This document shows, piece by piece, positions 16,389 through 26,177 of a stretch of 64,000 nt of DNA. Position numbers and translations under genes: made by a program. How positions within the stretch are numbered: position 1 is the stretch's first letter; each line of letters starts with the position of its first letter. Origin of the DNA: Devosia crocina (GTDB lineage: Bacteria; Pseudomonadota; Alphaproteobacteria; Rhizobiales; Devosiaceae); NCBI RefSeq assembly GCF_900116545.1, contig NZ_FPCK01000001.1, positions 1,736,001-1,800,000 on the forward strand. Direction: 5' to 3'. Below the pieces are notes generated by a model. That model searched no databases, was not told the DNA's origin, and was given only the letters and a program-made list of their open reading frames with translations.

Positions 16389-17645
16389 ATGGCCGCCATT
16401 ATCCAAGTCAAACCGATCTCCGGGGTCCCCAAGGAACGCAGCGCCAGCGCCTCACCGCGCGACCCCGCATTTTTTGGCAACCCATACCCATTCTATGCAG
16501 AGCGCCACGCCGGCAATCCGAGCTTTTTCTGGGAAGAATACGGGCACTGGTGCTTTGCCGGGTTCCGAGAGGTCTCCGCGCTTCTGCGCGACAAGCGGTT
16601 CGGTCGGGATATCCTGCATGTTGCAACGCGCGAGGAGATCGGGTTGCCCGAGCCGAAACCTCACGTGGCAGACTTCGACCTCACGGAACGCTATTCGCTG
16701 CTCAACCTCGAACCGCCAGACCACACGCGCCTGCGCACGCTGGTCAACAGGGCTTTCGTTTCGAGGCAGGTGGAGCAGTTGCGGCCACGAATCCGTCAGC
16801 TTGCCAATGAGATCATCGACGGTTTCGAAGGCGATGAGCAGGTCGACCTGATCAAGGCCTTCGCCGCGCCTCTGCCCGCCATCATCATCGCCGAGATGAT
16901 CGGTCTGCCCGCAGAAGCCGCGCCGCAGCTGCTCGACTGGTCCAACCGCATGGTGACCATGTATATGTTCGGGGTGACCCACGAGACCGAACTCGATGCG
17001 AACAAGGCAGCGGCCGATTTCGTGGCCTATCTGCGCAGCGTTATCACCGAGCGCCGCAAGACGCCCCGCGAGGATCTGCTCAGCCACATGCTCTCTGCCG
17101 AACAAGGTGGCGAGAAACTGAGCGAGGAAGAGGTGCTGTCCACCGCCATCCTCTTGCTCAATGCCGGGCATGAGGCCACGGTGCACACCACCGGGAACGG
17201 GGTTAAATCTATTCTCGAAAGCGGTCTTGATCCCGCAAGTCTCTTTGCAAGCCCGGACCAAACCGAAGCGACGGTCGAAGAATGTCTGCGCTTCGATGCT
17301 CCGCTGCATCTGTTTACGCGCTATGCGCTGATGGACACCGAGGTCGAGGGTATCTCACTGCGAAAAGGCGACGTCATCGGGCTGATGCTGGGCGCTGCCA
17401 ATCGCGACCCTGCGCGCTTTGCCGATCCAGATCGCTTCGATCCATTCCGCAGCGACGGTGCCAATGTGAGTTTCGGAGCTGGCATTCACTTTTGTATCGG
17501 GGCGCCGCTCGCACGGATTGAGCTTCAGGAAGCCATGTCAGTGCTGTTCGAGCGCCTGCCGCGACTGCGCCTTGCCGAGCCTCCAGCCTATAACGATGTC
17601 TATCATTTCCATGGTCTTCGGAAACTCGTCGTGCGCTGGACCTAG
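16389..17645 (+). CDS. Cytochrome P450
   Basis: A 418-residue soluble bacterial P450 monooxygenase. The oxygen-binding I-helix motif reads NAGHEATVHTT (about residue 260), the ExxR pair is ECLR (about 300), and the haem ligand loop is FGAGIHFCIGAPLAR (about 362). There is no membrane anchor. The start at 16389 (MAAIIQVKP) follows GGAAGAG. No ferredoxin or reductase gene is adjacent, so the electron donor and substrate cannot be inferred. It faces the nnr gene convergently, 14 bases apart. Confidence 0.93.
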   Translation: MAAIIQVKPISGVPKERSASASPRDPAFFGNPYPFYAERHAGNPSFFWEEYGHWCFAGFREVSALLRDKRFGRDILHVATREEIGLPEPKPHVADFDLTERYSLLNLEPPDHTRLRTLVNRAFVSRQVEQLRPRIRQLANEIIDGFEGDEQVDLIKAFAAPLPAIIIAEMIGLPAEAAPQLLDWSNRMVTMYMFGVTHETELDANKAAADFVAYLRSVITERRKTPREDLLSHMLSAEQGGEKLSEEEVLSTAILLLNAGHEATVHTTGNGVKSILESGLDPASLFASPDQTEATVEECLRFDAPLHLFTRYALMDTEVEGISLRKGDVIGLMLGAANRDPARFADPDRFDPFRSDGANVSFGAGIHFCIGAPLARIELQEAMSVLFERLPRLRLAEPPAYNDVYHFHGLRKLVVRWT

Positions 17646-17659
17646 GCGCCCTGCCCGCT

Positions 17660-19129
17660 TCAGAGGCCGGCCAGGACGCCCGGCAGCAGCAGGGGGATGT
17701 CCTCACTCATCATGCCAGGCCCGCCGAAGCGATTGGCGGCTTCTGCGTGGATCCATGCACCGGCGCAGGCAGCTTCGAAGCCGTCCATGCCCTGACCTAG
17801 CAGGCCACCTATAATGCCGGCGAGGACGTCGCCAGAGCCTGCGGTGCCCAACCAGTTCGGGGCGTTGGCATTGATTGCCGCGCGCCCGTCAGGCGCAGCG
17901 ATGACGGTGTCGCTGCCCTTGTAGAGTACGATGGCGCCGGAATGCTGCGCAGCAGCGCGGGCGCGTTCAAGCTTCCCACCAGGGACCGCACCGAAGAGAC
18001 GGTTGAATTCCCCTTCGTGCGGCGTCAGCACAACGGGGCGGGACGGATCGGCCTGGACAGCATCGAACAGCGCCCGGCTGTCATCGGCGAAGCTCGTGAT
18101 CCCATCTGCGTCGATAACCAGAGCGGGGCCTGCATGGAGCGCAGCCAGGATCATGTTGCGGGTTGGCTCGCCGATGCCGGCGGCAGGTCCGATCACCACG
18201 CTGTTGATGCGCTTGTCACCGAGAAGCTCCGTCCAAGCTTCGGCAGTTGAAACGGGCTTGAGCATGATGGCCGTAACATGGGCTGCGTGAACCCGTAACG
18301 CGTCGGTTGCGCCTGCAAGGGAAACAACACCGGCCCCGGCCCGGAAAGCGCCGTGAGCCGCCAGTCGTGCGCCGCCCGTCTGCAGTTCATCGCCCGACAA
18401 GACGATGACATGCCCGCGATCATATTTGTGGCCGTCCGCCATGGCATTGGGCATGGTCCAGAGCTGACGCGTGTTCTGCCAGGCACGCGGCTGAATACGC
18501 TCCAGCACGGCTTCGGGAATACCGATATCGGCGAGGATCACCTCGCCGCAATGCTGCCGGCCCGGCAGAAGAAGGTGACCCGGCTTGAGACGGAAGAAGG
18601 TGACCGTCATATCGGCGATCATGGCGATACCGCGCACCGCGCCCGTGGCGCCATCAATGCCGCTCGGTACGTCTATGCTGACCACCGGCAGAGTCGAAGC
18701 ATTGACGCGCCCTATAATGTCGGCAGTTTCGCCTTCGATGTCGCGGTCAAGGCCTGCGCCAAGGATGGCGTCGATGACAAGATCGGCGTCCTCGATATCC
18801 TTCTGGCTCGGCGGGTCGATTCGCCCGGTCCACTGTTCGGCCGCCACGAGGGCATCTCCGCGCAACGAGCCGCGATCGCCCAGGATGCGCACCTGAACCG
18901 GCCAGCCGCGCTGCTGAAGAAGCCGGGCAGCGACAAAGCCGTCACCACCATTGTTCCCCGTGCCGCAGAGCACCAGCACAGAGCGCTGATAGTACCGCTC
19001 CATGATTGCCTCGGCGAGAGCTTTGCCGGCAGCCTCCATCAAGCGGAACGACTTTACGCCCGATTCCACGGCCAAACGATCGGCCTGTGCCATTTCTTGT
19101 GGCGTGAGAAGGATATCGGCGTTGGGCAT
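17660..19129 (-). CDS. nnr: Bifunctional NAD(P)HX epimerase/dehydratase
   Basis: This 489-residue enzyme repairs hydrated NADH and NADPH. The N-terminal epimerase domain has [16 protein letters not shown] (about residue 58). The C-terminal ADP/ATP-dependent dehydratase, a ribokinase-like fold, has [13 protein letters not shown] and the [15 protein letters not shown] anion-hole motif near the end. The ATG at 19129 (MPNADILL) is chosen; the longer frame to 19207 lacks similarity. It lies just upstream of the glnA end on the same strand with a terminator between, so the genes are separate units. Confidence 0.93.
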   Translation of the reverse strand: MPNADILLTPQEMAQADRLAVESGVKSFRLMEAAGKALAEAIMERYYQRSVLVLCGTGNNGGDGFVAARLLQQRGWPVQVRILGDRGSLRGDALVAAEQWTGRIDPPSQKDIEDADLVIDAILGAGLDRDIEGETADIIGRVNASTLPVVSIDVPSGIDGATGAVRGIAMIADMTVTFFRLKPGHLLLPGRQHCGEVILADIGIPEAVLERIQPRAWQNTRQLWTMPNAMADGHKYDRGHVIVLSGDELQTGGARLAAHGAFRAGAGVVSLAGATDALRVHAAHVTAIMLKPVSTAEAWTELLGDKRINSVVIGPAAGIGEPTRNMILAALHAGPALVIDADGITSFADDSRALFDAVQADPSRPVVLTPHEGEFNRLFGAVPGGKLERARAAAQHSGAIVLYKGSDTVIAAPDGRAAINANAPNWLGTAGSGDVLAGIIGGLLGQGMDGFEAACAGAWIHAEAANRFGGPGMMSEDIPLLLPGVLAGL

Positions 19130-19237
19130 GGCTCGGCTCGCTGATTTGGATTTGCCAGACAGTTTTACCGGGCCGGGAACAGATTTGCATAGGGACGTAA
19201 CAGGCAATCCTGCTTTCAGCCATGCTCAAAGACAAGC

Positions 19238-19260
19238 AAAAGGGCCCCGAAGGGCCCTTT
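19238..19260 (-). terminator. Intrinsic terminator of glnA
   Basis: Minus-strand AAAGGGCCC-TTCG-GGGCCCTTTT, 20 bases past the glnA stop. The UUCG-type tetraloop and T tail make this a strong terminator for the glnBA operon. Confidence 0.85.
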
Positions 19261-19279
19261 CCAGGTCTTGCTCTGCCGA

Positions 19280-20689
19280 TCAGGCCGAGTAGTACATTTC
19301 GTATTCGACCGGGTGCGGGGTGTGCTCGAACTTGATCACTTCCTGCATCTTCAGATCGATGTAGCTGTCGATGAAATCGTCGTCCATGACGCCGCCAACC
19401 TTGAGGAAGTCGCGATCGGCCGAGAGCTGTTCCAGCGCCTCGCGGAGCGAGCCGGACACGGTCGGGATCTCCTTGAGTTCTTCCTTGGGAAGCTCGTAGA
19501 GGTCCTTGTCCATCGGATCGCCGGGGTGGATCTTGTTCTTGATCCCGTCGAGGCCGGCCATCAGCAGCGCGGTGAACGCCAGGTAGGGGTTCGCCAGCGG
19601 ATCGGGGAAACGCACTTCCACGCGCTTGGACTTCGGCGACTGGCCGAAGGGGATGCGGCAGGAGGCGGAGCGGTTACGGGCCGAATAGGCCAGCAGAACC
19701 GGCGCCTCAAAGCCAGGTACCAGACGCTTGTAGGAGTTGGTTGTCGGGTTGGTGAAGGCGTTGATCGCCTTGGCGTGCTTGATGACGCCGCCGATATACC
19801 AGAGGCATTCCTGCGAAAGACCGGCGTACTGGTCGCCGGCGAAAAGCGGCTTGCCGTCTTTCCAGATCGACATGTGGCAGTGCATGCCCGAGCCATTGTC
19901 GCCATAAACTGGCTTCGGCATGAAGGTTGCGGTCTTGCCATAGGCATTGGCGACCTGCTGCACGGCATACTTGTAGATCAGCACGTCATCGGCCGAAGCG
20001 ATCATCGGCTTGAACTTGAGGCCGAGTTCGTGCTGGGCCGAGGCCACTTCGTGGTGGTGCTTTTCGATGATGACGCCCATCGAGCCCATGGCTTCGAGCA
20101 TCTCGCCGCGCATGTCCTGGGCGCTGTCGAGTGGGGGAACCGGGAAGTAGCCCTTCTTGAGGCCGATATGGTGGCCGTTATTGCCGGCTTCATATTCAGT
20201 GTTGTTGTTGGTCGGCAGTTCGCTGGCGTCGAGCGAGAAACCGACATTGTAGGTGGTGTTGGAGTAGCGAACGTCGTCGAAGATGAAGAATTCCGGCTCG
20301 GGACCGAACACGACGGAGTCACCGATACCGGACGACTTGACGAGACCTTCGGCCTTCTTGGCGATCGAGCGGGGGTCGCGATTATACGGCTGGTAGGTTG
20401 CCGGCTCGAGAATGTCGCAGTTGATGGCGAGGGTCGAGGCAGCAAAGAACGGGTCGATATAGGCCGAATTCGGATCGGGCATCAGCACCATATCGGACTC
20501 GTTGATGGCCTTCCAGCCAGCGATCGAAGAGCCGTCAAACATCACGCCGTCTTCAAACATGTCCGCGTCGACGACCGAAGCGTCCATGGTGACGTGCTGC
20601 AGCTTGCCGCGCAGGTCGGTGAAGCGCACGTCGAGATACTTGATGTTCTCGTCCTTCATGCGCTGGATAATGTCTGCTCCGGTCGTCAT
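19280..20689 (-). CDS. glnA: Glutamine synthetase, type I
   Basis: The 469-residue enzyme makes glutamine from glutamate, ammonia and ATP as a dodecamer. Motifs visible are DGSSIAGW near residue 52, GNNGHHIG with the metal/substrate site near 180, [15 protein letters not shown] near 265, and the NRSASCRIP region near 340. The adenylylation loop has the target Tyr in DKDLYELP near 398, so control by GlnE through GlnB is expected. Length is exactly that of GSI. It follows glnB by 58 bases. Confidence 0.97.
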   Translation of the reverse strand: MTTGADIIQRMKDENIKYLDVRFTDLRGKLQHVTMDASVVDADMFEDGVMFDGSSIAGWKAINESDMVLMPDPNSAYIDPFFAASTLAINCDILEPATYQPYNRDPRSIAKKAEGLVKSSGIGDSVVFGPEPEFFIFDDVRYSNTTYNVGFSLDASELPTNNNTEYEAGNNGHHIGLKKGYFPVPPLDSAQDMRGEMLEAMGSMGVIIEKHHHEVASAQHELGLKFKPMIASADDVLIYKYAVQQVANAYGKTATFMPKPVYGDNGSGMHCHMSIWKDGKPLFAGDQYAGLSQECLWYIGGVIKHAKAINAFTNPTTNSYKRLVPGFEAPVLLAYSARNRSASCRIPFGQSPKSKRVEVRFPDPLANPYLAFTALLMAGLDGIKNKIHPGDPMDKDLYELPKEELKEIPTVSGSLREALEQLSADRDFLKVGGVMDDDFIDSYIDLKMQEVIKFEHTPHPVEYEMYYSA

Positions 20690-20747
20690 AGGTCTTCCCC
20701 TGTCTTAGACGGAATTTCTTGTAGGTTTGTTGGAGTGGCGCGGGCTT

Positions 20748-21113
<366 letters not shown>

Positions 21114-21128
21114 TTACGGCACCCCTCT

Positions 21129-21146
21129 ATGCACGGTCTGTGCCAG
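21129..21146 (-). promoter_or_regulatory. Sigma-54 (RpoN) promoter of glnBA
   Basis: Minus-strand CTGGCACAGACCGTGCAT: GG and GC are separated by exactly ten bases, and the -24 box is consensus. The transcript would begin about 20-35 bases before the glnB start. NtrC-dependent activation under nitrogen limitation is expected from the family; I did not find clear NtrC sites. Confidence 0.82.
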
Positions 21147-21427
21147 CGTGCCGGACGAGGCAAAAACGGTACGAAATCATCAGCTTGGCAGACGTGTGCA
21201 GGCAAGGCACTTCAACCTCGCAAAGATCAAATGATGATTTATTGTGCAATCCGCTTGCTTTTTGACCTCTCCAAAGTCGCGAATGGCGCTTTACGCCTCA
21301 ACCGCTGATCAAAAAGTCACCACACAAACCCCGTCTGCCAGTAAAAAAATTTTACCGAGCGCTAAATCGCAAGTTTGCGCTTACCAATTTGGCTCAGGAT
21401 GGGCTCAACTTGCGTTCAGAGGTTCAT

Positions 21428-23191
21428 ATGGTTTTCGACCGTTTTGGCGGATCTAAACGACGTGCTCATGCGGAAAGCAACCAGGCGCTGATCGATGCCC
21501 TGTTCCGCGCCCAGGCCGTGATCGAGTTTTCGCTGGATGGGACGATCATCTGGGCCAACGAGAAATTCCTCGATGCGATGGGCTACAGCCTCGCCGAAGT
21601 TCAGGGCAAGCATCACCGGATCTTCGTTTCGGAAGCGGACGCAAAGCATCCGAGTTACCAGACTTTTTGGGCGCATTTAGGTCGGGGCGAGTTCCATGCG
21701 GGCGAATATCGCCGAGTGGGCAAGGGTGGCAGGGATGTGTGGATCCAGGCCACTTATAATCCTGTGCTCGGCCGGGACGGCAAGCCGTGCAAAGTGGTGA
21801 AACTCGCCACTGACGTGACACAGTCGCGCCTCGCCGCTGCCGATAGCGGTGGCCAGATCGAGGCGATATCGCGATCTCAGGCGGTGATCGAATTCACAAC
21901 TGATGGTCACGTGCTGACCGCCAACGACAATTTCTGCCGCGCAATGGGTTATGCGCTGAGCGAAATTCGCGGCAAGCACCACAGACTTTTCGTATCCAGG
22001 GATGAGTCTGAAAATCCAAGCTATGCCGAATTCTGGAAGCGGTTGGCGCAGGGACAATTCCAGGCTGCCGAATATCGGCGCGTCGGCAAAGGTGGTCGTG
22101 AAGTCTGGATACAGGCAACCTATAATCCAATCTTCGACCTGCATGGCAAGGTCTTCAAGATCGTGAAATTTGCCACCGACATAACAGAGCAGAAGCGGGC
22201 AGTGAACCTGCTGGGGGCGGCGCTCGCCAAGCTGGCGGACAACGATCTGCAGGCAAGGATCGATACCCCTTTCCGAGGCGAGATGGATACGGTGCGCAAG
22301 GCGCTCAACCACACGGTGGATCGCTTCGCCGACATCGTGCACAAGCTCCGCCGCGCATCCGGCAGCCTGCGCTCGGCTACATCTGAGATTTTGGCGGGCG
22401 CAGGCGAATTGTCGGAGCGCACGACGCGGCAGTCTCTTTCCATTCAGCAGACCAGTTCGGCGATGGATCAGCTCTCTCAGACCGTTCAGGGCAATGCCAA
22501 TCGCGCCCAAGCGGCCAGCAGCAAAGCCAATGAAGTTTCCGTCGCGGCAAGCGACAGCGGCGTGGTGATGGATCGGGCACGCGAGGCCATGGAGCGCATC
22601 CTCACCTCATCGACGCAGATCTCGGCTATAGTCGAGATGATCGACGACATAGCGTTTCAGACTAATCTTCTCGCGCTCAACGCGTCGGTCGAGGCGGCAC
22701 GGGCGGGCGATGCCGGCAAGGGGTTCGCCGTAGTTGCTGTCGAGGTTCGGCGCCTTGCGCAATCCGCTGCCAATGCTTCAGCAGATATCAAGGCGCTGAT
22801 CGAGCGATCTTCAGCGGAGGTGGCGAGCGGATCGAAGCTGCTTGGCGACGCGGCGGACCGTATCGCGGCCATGCTGAGCGATGTGCGCGAGAATAGCCAG
22901 ATGATGGAGACCATCGCTCAAGGCAGCCGCACACAGTCTCAGGCAATTGCCGAGATCGCGCGCTCGGTGCAGCAGATGGATGATGTGACACAGCAGAACG
23001 CTGCGCTCGTGCATGAGACCAATTCGGCCATCGAACAGACCGAAGCACAGGCGACCTCGCTCGATCATATCGTCGAGATCTTCCGCATGGGCGATCCAAC
23101 TGCTGTCAGGTTCGTCGAAGAAGCGGCACCCGTCACCCTGCCTCTCTATGATCGTCCCTGGCCGGAGGTTCGGCGCGTCGCAAACCGCTAG
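21428..23191 (+). CDS. Soluble methyl-accepting chemotaxis protein with two PAS domains
   Basis: This 587-residue receptor has two tandem PAS domains (about 18-130 and 140-250). They are clear duplicates: both contain HRx[13 protein letters not shown] and [14 protein letters not shown]-like linker follows (about 255-310), then a full MCP signalling domain whose hairpin tip reads [20 protein letters not shown]. There is no signal peptide or membrane segment, so it should be cytoplasmic and sense an internal cue, such as redox or a ligand bound by PAS. The ATG at 21428 follows AGAGG. It is a lone gene without nearby che genes. Confidence 0.93.
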   Translation: MVFDRFGGSKRRAHAESNQALIDALFRAQAVIEFSLDGTIIWANEKFLDAMGYSLAEVQGKHHRIFVSEADAKHPSYQTFWAHLGRGEFHAGEYRRVGKGGRDVWIQATYNPVLGRDGKPCKVVKLATDVTQSRLAAADSGGQIEAISRSQAVIEFTTDGHVLTANDNFCRAMGYALSEIRGKHHRLFVSRDESENPSYAEFWKRLAQGQFQAAEYRRVGKGGREVWIQATYNPIFDLHGKVFKIVKFATDITEQKRAVNLLGAALAKLADNDLQARIDTPFRGEMDTVRKALNHTVDRFADIVHKLRRASGSLRSATSEILAGAGELSERTTRQSLSIQQTSSAMDQLSQTVQGNANRAQAASSKANEVSVAASDSGVVMDRAREAMERILTSSTQISAIVEMIDDIAFQTNLLALNASVEAARAGDAGKGFAVVAVEVRRLAQSAANASADIKALIERSSAEVASGSKLLGDAADRIAAMLSDVRENSQMMETIAQGSRTQSQAIAEIARSVQQMDDVTQQNAALVHETNSAIEQTEAQATSLDHIVEIFRMGDPTAVRFVEEAAPVTLPLYDRPWPEVRRVANR

Positions 23192-23339
23192 TTTGCACGC
23201 CGAGTGGCTGATCCGAGGTGTTGTCCGGCTTCCATTTGTACGAATGCGACCGCAAAGCACGCGGATTGCCATTTCTAGGCTTTGACTGGACCAAACACTT
23301 CATATAGATGCAACGCCAACCCGGCCGACGGGGACCCGT

Positions 23340-23424
23340 GCGGGTGTGGCGGAATTGGTAGACGCACTGGATTTAGGTTCCAGCGCCGCAAGGCGTGGAG
23401 GTTCGAGTCCTCTCACCCGCACCA
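23340..23424 (+). tRNA. tRNA-Leu (TAG)
   Basis: An 85-base class II tRNA with encoded CCA. The anticodon arm CTGGA-TTTAGGT-TCCAG gives TAG, and there is a variable arm (CGCCGCAAGGCG). The acceptor GCGGGTG pairs with CACCCGC. A TTGACT box at 23282 and TATAGA near 23303 may be its promoter, with short spacing. Confidence 0.95.
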
Positions 23425-23470
23425 TAGCGGCCTCGGCCGAACGAGATGAACCAATACGGGATAAACCCCA

Positions 23471-24850
23471 ATGCAGGTAACTGAAACCCTCAACGAAGGC
23501 CTGAAGCGCAAGCTGAGCGTCACCATTCCGGCCGCGGACCTCAACTCGCGCCTCGATGCCAAGCTCGAAGAGCTCAAGGGGCAGGCCAACATCAAGGGCT
23601 TCCGTCCTGGCAAGGTCCCGACCAGCCATCTCAAGAAGGTCTATGGCCGTTCGGCCATGTCCGAGGTCATGACCGATGCGATCAACTCGACCGTGTCCGA
23701 CACGCTCGACGAGCGCAAGGAACGCGCGGCTTCCCAGCCCAAGGTTGATCTGCCGCAGGATCAGACGGTCATCAACGACGTGCTCGACGGCAAGTCCGAC
23801 CTCGCTTTCGAAGTCGAATACGAAGTGCTGCCGCCCGTCACGCTGATGGACCTCAACGGCCTCAAGCTGACCAAGCCGGTAGTCGAGGTGACCGACGAGG
23901 AAGTTGACGCCGAAGTCAATCGCGTCTTCGCGCAGAACCGTGGCTATACCGACAAGGGCGATGACGCCGTTGTGGAAGATGGCGACCGTCTGGGTCTCTC
24001 GTTCGTCGGCAAGATCGATGGCGAAGAATTCCCGGGCGGCAAGTCCGACCATGCGCATCTGACTGTCGGCTCCGGCGAGTTCATCCCCGGCTTCGAAGAG
24101 CAGCTGGTCGGCATGAAGAAGGGCGAGACCAAGACGATCAACGTCACCTTCCCCGCCGACTACAACAGCGCCGAGCTGGCCGGCAAGGAAGCGACTTTCG
24201 ACGTCACCATTCTTCACGCCGACGGCCCGAACCAGGGCGAGCTCGACGACGACTTTGCCAAGCGCCTTGGCCTTGAGGACGTTGCCGCTCTGCGTAAGGC
24301 CGTGACCGAGCAGATGCAGCAGGCGCTCGAATCCATGAGCCGCCAGCACGTCAAGCGCCAGATCCTTGACGCACTCGATGAAGGCCACAAGTTCGATGTT
24401 CCGGCCCAGCTCGTCGATGCCGAGTTCGCCACCATCTGGCAGCGCGTGCAGCACGAAGTGGAAGGCCATGGCCGTTCCTTCGAAGACGAAGGCACGACCG
24501 AGGAAGAAGCCAAGGAACAGTACAAGCGAATCGCTGAGCGCCGCGTGCGCCTCGGTCTCGTGGTCGCTGAAATTGGCAACCAGAACGAAGTCCAGGTGAC
24601 CGACGACGAACATCAGCAGGCTCTGCTTGCCGAAATCCGCCGCTTCCCCGGCCAGGAACAGCAGGTCTACGACTACTACCGCAAGAACGCACAAGCTCTC
24701 GCCAGCCTCCGCGCTCCGGTGTTCGAGAACAAGGTCGTCGACTATATCGGCAGCCTTGCCGAGCAGACCGAAAAGAAGATGTCGCGCGACGAGCTGGCCA
24801 AGCTCATCCAGGCTGACGAAAACGAAGTTCCGGAAGAGCACCACCACTAA
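23471..24850 (+). CDS. tig: Trigger factor, ribosome-associated chaperone
   Basis: The 459-residue chaperone binds the ribosome exit tunnel. The N-terminal domain has GFRPGKVP (about residue 44), the ribosome-binding loop. The FKBP-like prolyl isomerase domain (about 155-245) has DRLGLSFVGKIDGEEFPGG and IPGFEEQLVGMKKGE. The C-terminal helical arms follow. The protein ends in an acidic stretch closing with three His. It follows tRNA-Leu by 46 bases and ends at a strong terminator. Confidence 0.96.
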   Translation: MQVTETLNEGLKRKLSVTIPAADLNSRLDAKLEELKGQANIKGFRPGKVPTSHLKKVYGRSAMSEVMTDAINSTVSDTLDERKERAASQPKVDLPQDQTVINDVLDGKSDLAFEVEYEVLPPVTLMDLNGLKLTKPVVEVTDEEVDAEVNRVFAQNRGYTDKGDDAVVEDGDRLGLSFVGKIDGEEFPGGKSDHAHLTVGSGEFIPGFEEQLVGMKKGETKTINVTFPADYNSAELAGKEATFDVTILHADGPNQGELDDDFAKRLGLEDVAALRKAVTEQMQQALESMSRQHVKRQILDALDEGHKFDVPAQLVDAEFATIWQRVQHEVEGHGRSFEDEGTTEEEAKEQYKRIAERRVRLGLVVAEIGNQNEVQVTDDEHQQALLAEIRRFPGQEQQVYDYYRKNAQALASLRAPVFENKVVDYIGSLAEQTEKKMSRDELAKLIQADENEVPEEHHH

Positions 24851-24870
24851 GTGCTTCAATATGTTTGAAG

Positions 24871-24905
24871 AAAGGGCCGCCCGCTGGGTGGCCCTTTTTC
24901 TTTTG
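24871..24905 (+). terminator. Intrinsic terminator of tig
   Basis: AAAGGGCCGCCC-GCT-GGGTGGCCCTTTTTCTTTT, starting 21 bases past the tig stop. Confidence 0.85.
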
Positions 24906-24986
24906 AACTTCGAGGCGTGATTAACTCCCCATTGTCAGGCTCTGATTAATCTGATCGCGGATGCAGGTTGGGGTGGAGCGCTGATC

Positions 24987-26177
24987 ATGGAACACGAGAG
25001 GTTTCTGTTTGCCCTCGTCAATCCCATCTTCGCGCTTCTGTTTGCCATGGGATTCGCCTTTATGCGGCATCGGTGGCCGCAATATCGCTACCTCGCCTCG
25101 CTCTCGCTGGCTTTTCTCTGTCTTGGCTATGCCTTCGTGCTGCACGATTTCCGGATCCTGACGGGACCGGGTGACGTCAATGTGTGGTCCAACCTGCTCT
25201 TTGTCGCGGCCGTGCTGCTGGCGTGCGCGAGCGCCTTGCAGCGCGCCGATCTGCCCGCCCCCTTGTGGCCGCTCGTCGTTGTCGCGGTCACCGGTTTTCT
25301 GCCGTTTCTGTGGTATCTCTACGTCCAGCCTTCGCTGACGGCACGCATATTCATTCTCGGGGCTGTCTTTGCAGTCGTCACAGCGATCACCGCCATTCGC
25401 CTCCTGCGGCGGCCGAGCCAAACCACAGCCGACAAGCTCTTCGTTGTGGGAATCTTTCTTGCTTTCGTCGTGTCCATTATCCGTCCGATCCTGCTTCTGA
25501 TGGGCACGCTAGATGTTGCCTCCGCGGGCGGTTTCCCGCAGTCGGATTATTGGGCATCTATTCGCGCCTTTACCCCCGTTCTGTCGTTCGGTGTTGCGGT
25601 GTTGTTTCTGACGGCAATCACCGTCGATATCATTGCCCACCTGAGAGGCCAGGCCGATCGGGATTTCCTCACCAACCTTCTTAACCGGCGCGGCTTTGAA
25701 GCGGCGGCGGGCGAAGTCCTGAAGCGGGATCTCAACGACACCCGACAGCCCGCCCTGATGGTTGCCGACATCGACAACTTCAAAAAGGTCAATGACACCT
25801 ATGGGCACAAGGCTGGCGATGCCGTGATCGCCGGCGTAGCGAAGGTGCTGGCCCAACAAGGCCGCGGATATCTCGCGGCCCGCATCGGTGGGGAGGAATT
25901 TGCTCTTTACTACAGAGACATGAGCCGGGCGGAACTGCAGGATATCGCCAATGGCTTGCGCGATGCGCTTACCTCGGTAGGTTTCAGCGGCCTGCCCGAC
26001 ACCTATCGCGTCACCCTGAGCATGGGCATCCATGTCAGCTATCATCGTGAAAGCCTGATCGACATGCTCGGCCGCGCCGACCAGGCCCTTTATCGCGCCA
26101 AGCACGAGGGTAAGGACAAGGCTGTCATCACCCCCGTACAACTGCATGTGGCGAGCCGCTCTGCGCTGGGCGCCTAA
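24987..26177 (+). CDS. Membrane diguanylate cyclase (GGDEF)
   Basis: The 396-residue protein has six or seven hydrophobic segments in residues 1-215, then a GGDEF domain with the active motif RIGGEEF (about 308) and DADNF-like metal site DIDNFKKVNDTYGH. It should make cyclic di-GMP. The inhibitory I-site position, five residues before the motif, reads RGYL instead of RxxD, so product inhibition may be missing. The gene overlaps the end of the convergent ABC-F gene by four bases. The N-terminal membrane domain is not one I can name. Confidence 0.92.
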   Translation: MEHERFLFALVNPIFALLFAMGFAFMRHRWPQYRYLASLSLAFLCLGYAFVLHDFRILTGPGDVNVWSNLLFVAAVLLACASALQRADLPAPLWPLVVVAVTGFLPFLWYLYVQPSLTARIFILGAVFAVVTAITAIRLLRRPSQTTADKLFVVGIFLAFVVSIIRPILLLMGTLDVASAGGFPQSDYWASIRAFTPVLSFGVAVLFLTAITVDIIAHLRGQADRDFLTNLLNRRGFEAAAGEVLKRDLNDTRQPALMVADIDNFKKVNDTYGHKAGDAVIAGVAKVLAQQGRGYLAARIGGEEFALYYRDMSRAELQDIANGLRDALTSVGFSGLPDTYRVTLSMGIHVSYHRESLIDMLGRADQALYRAKHEGKDKAVITPVQLHVASRSALGA

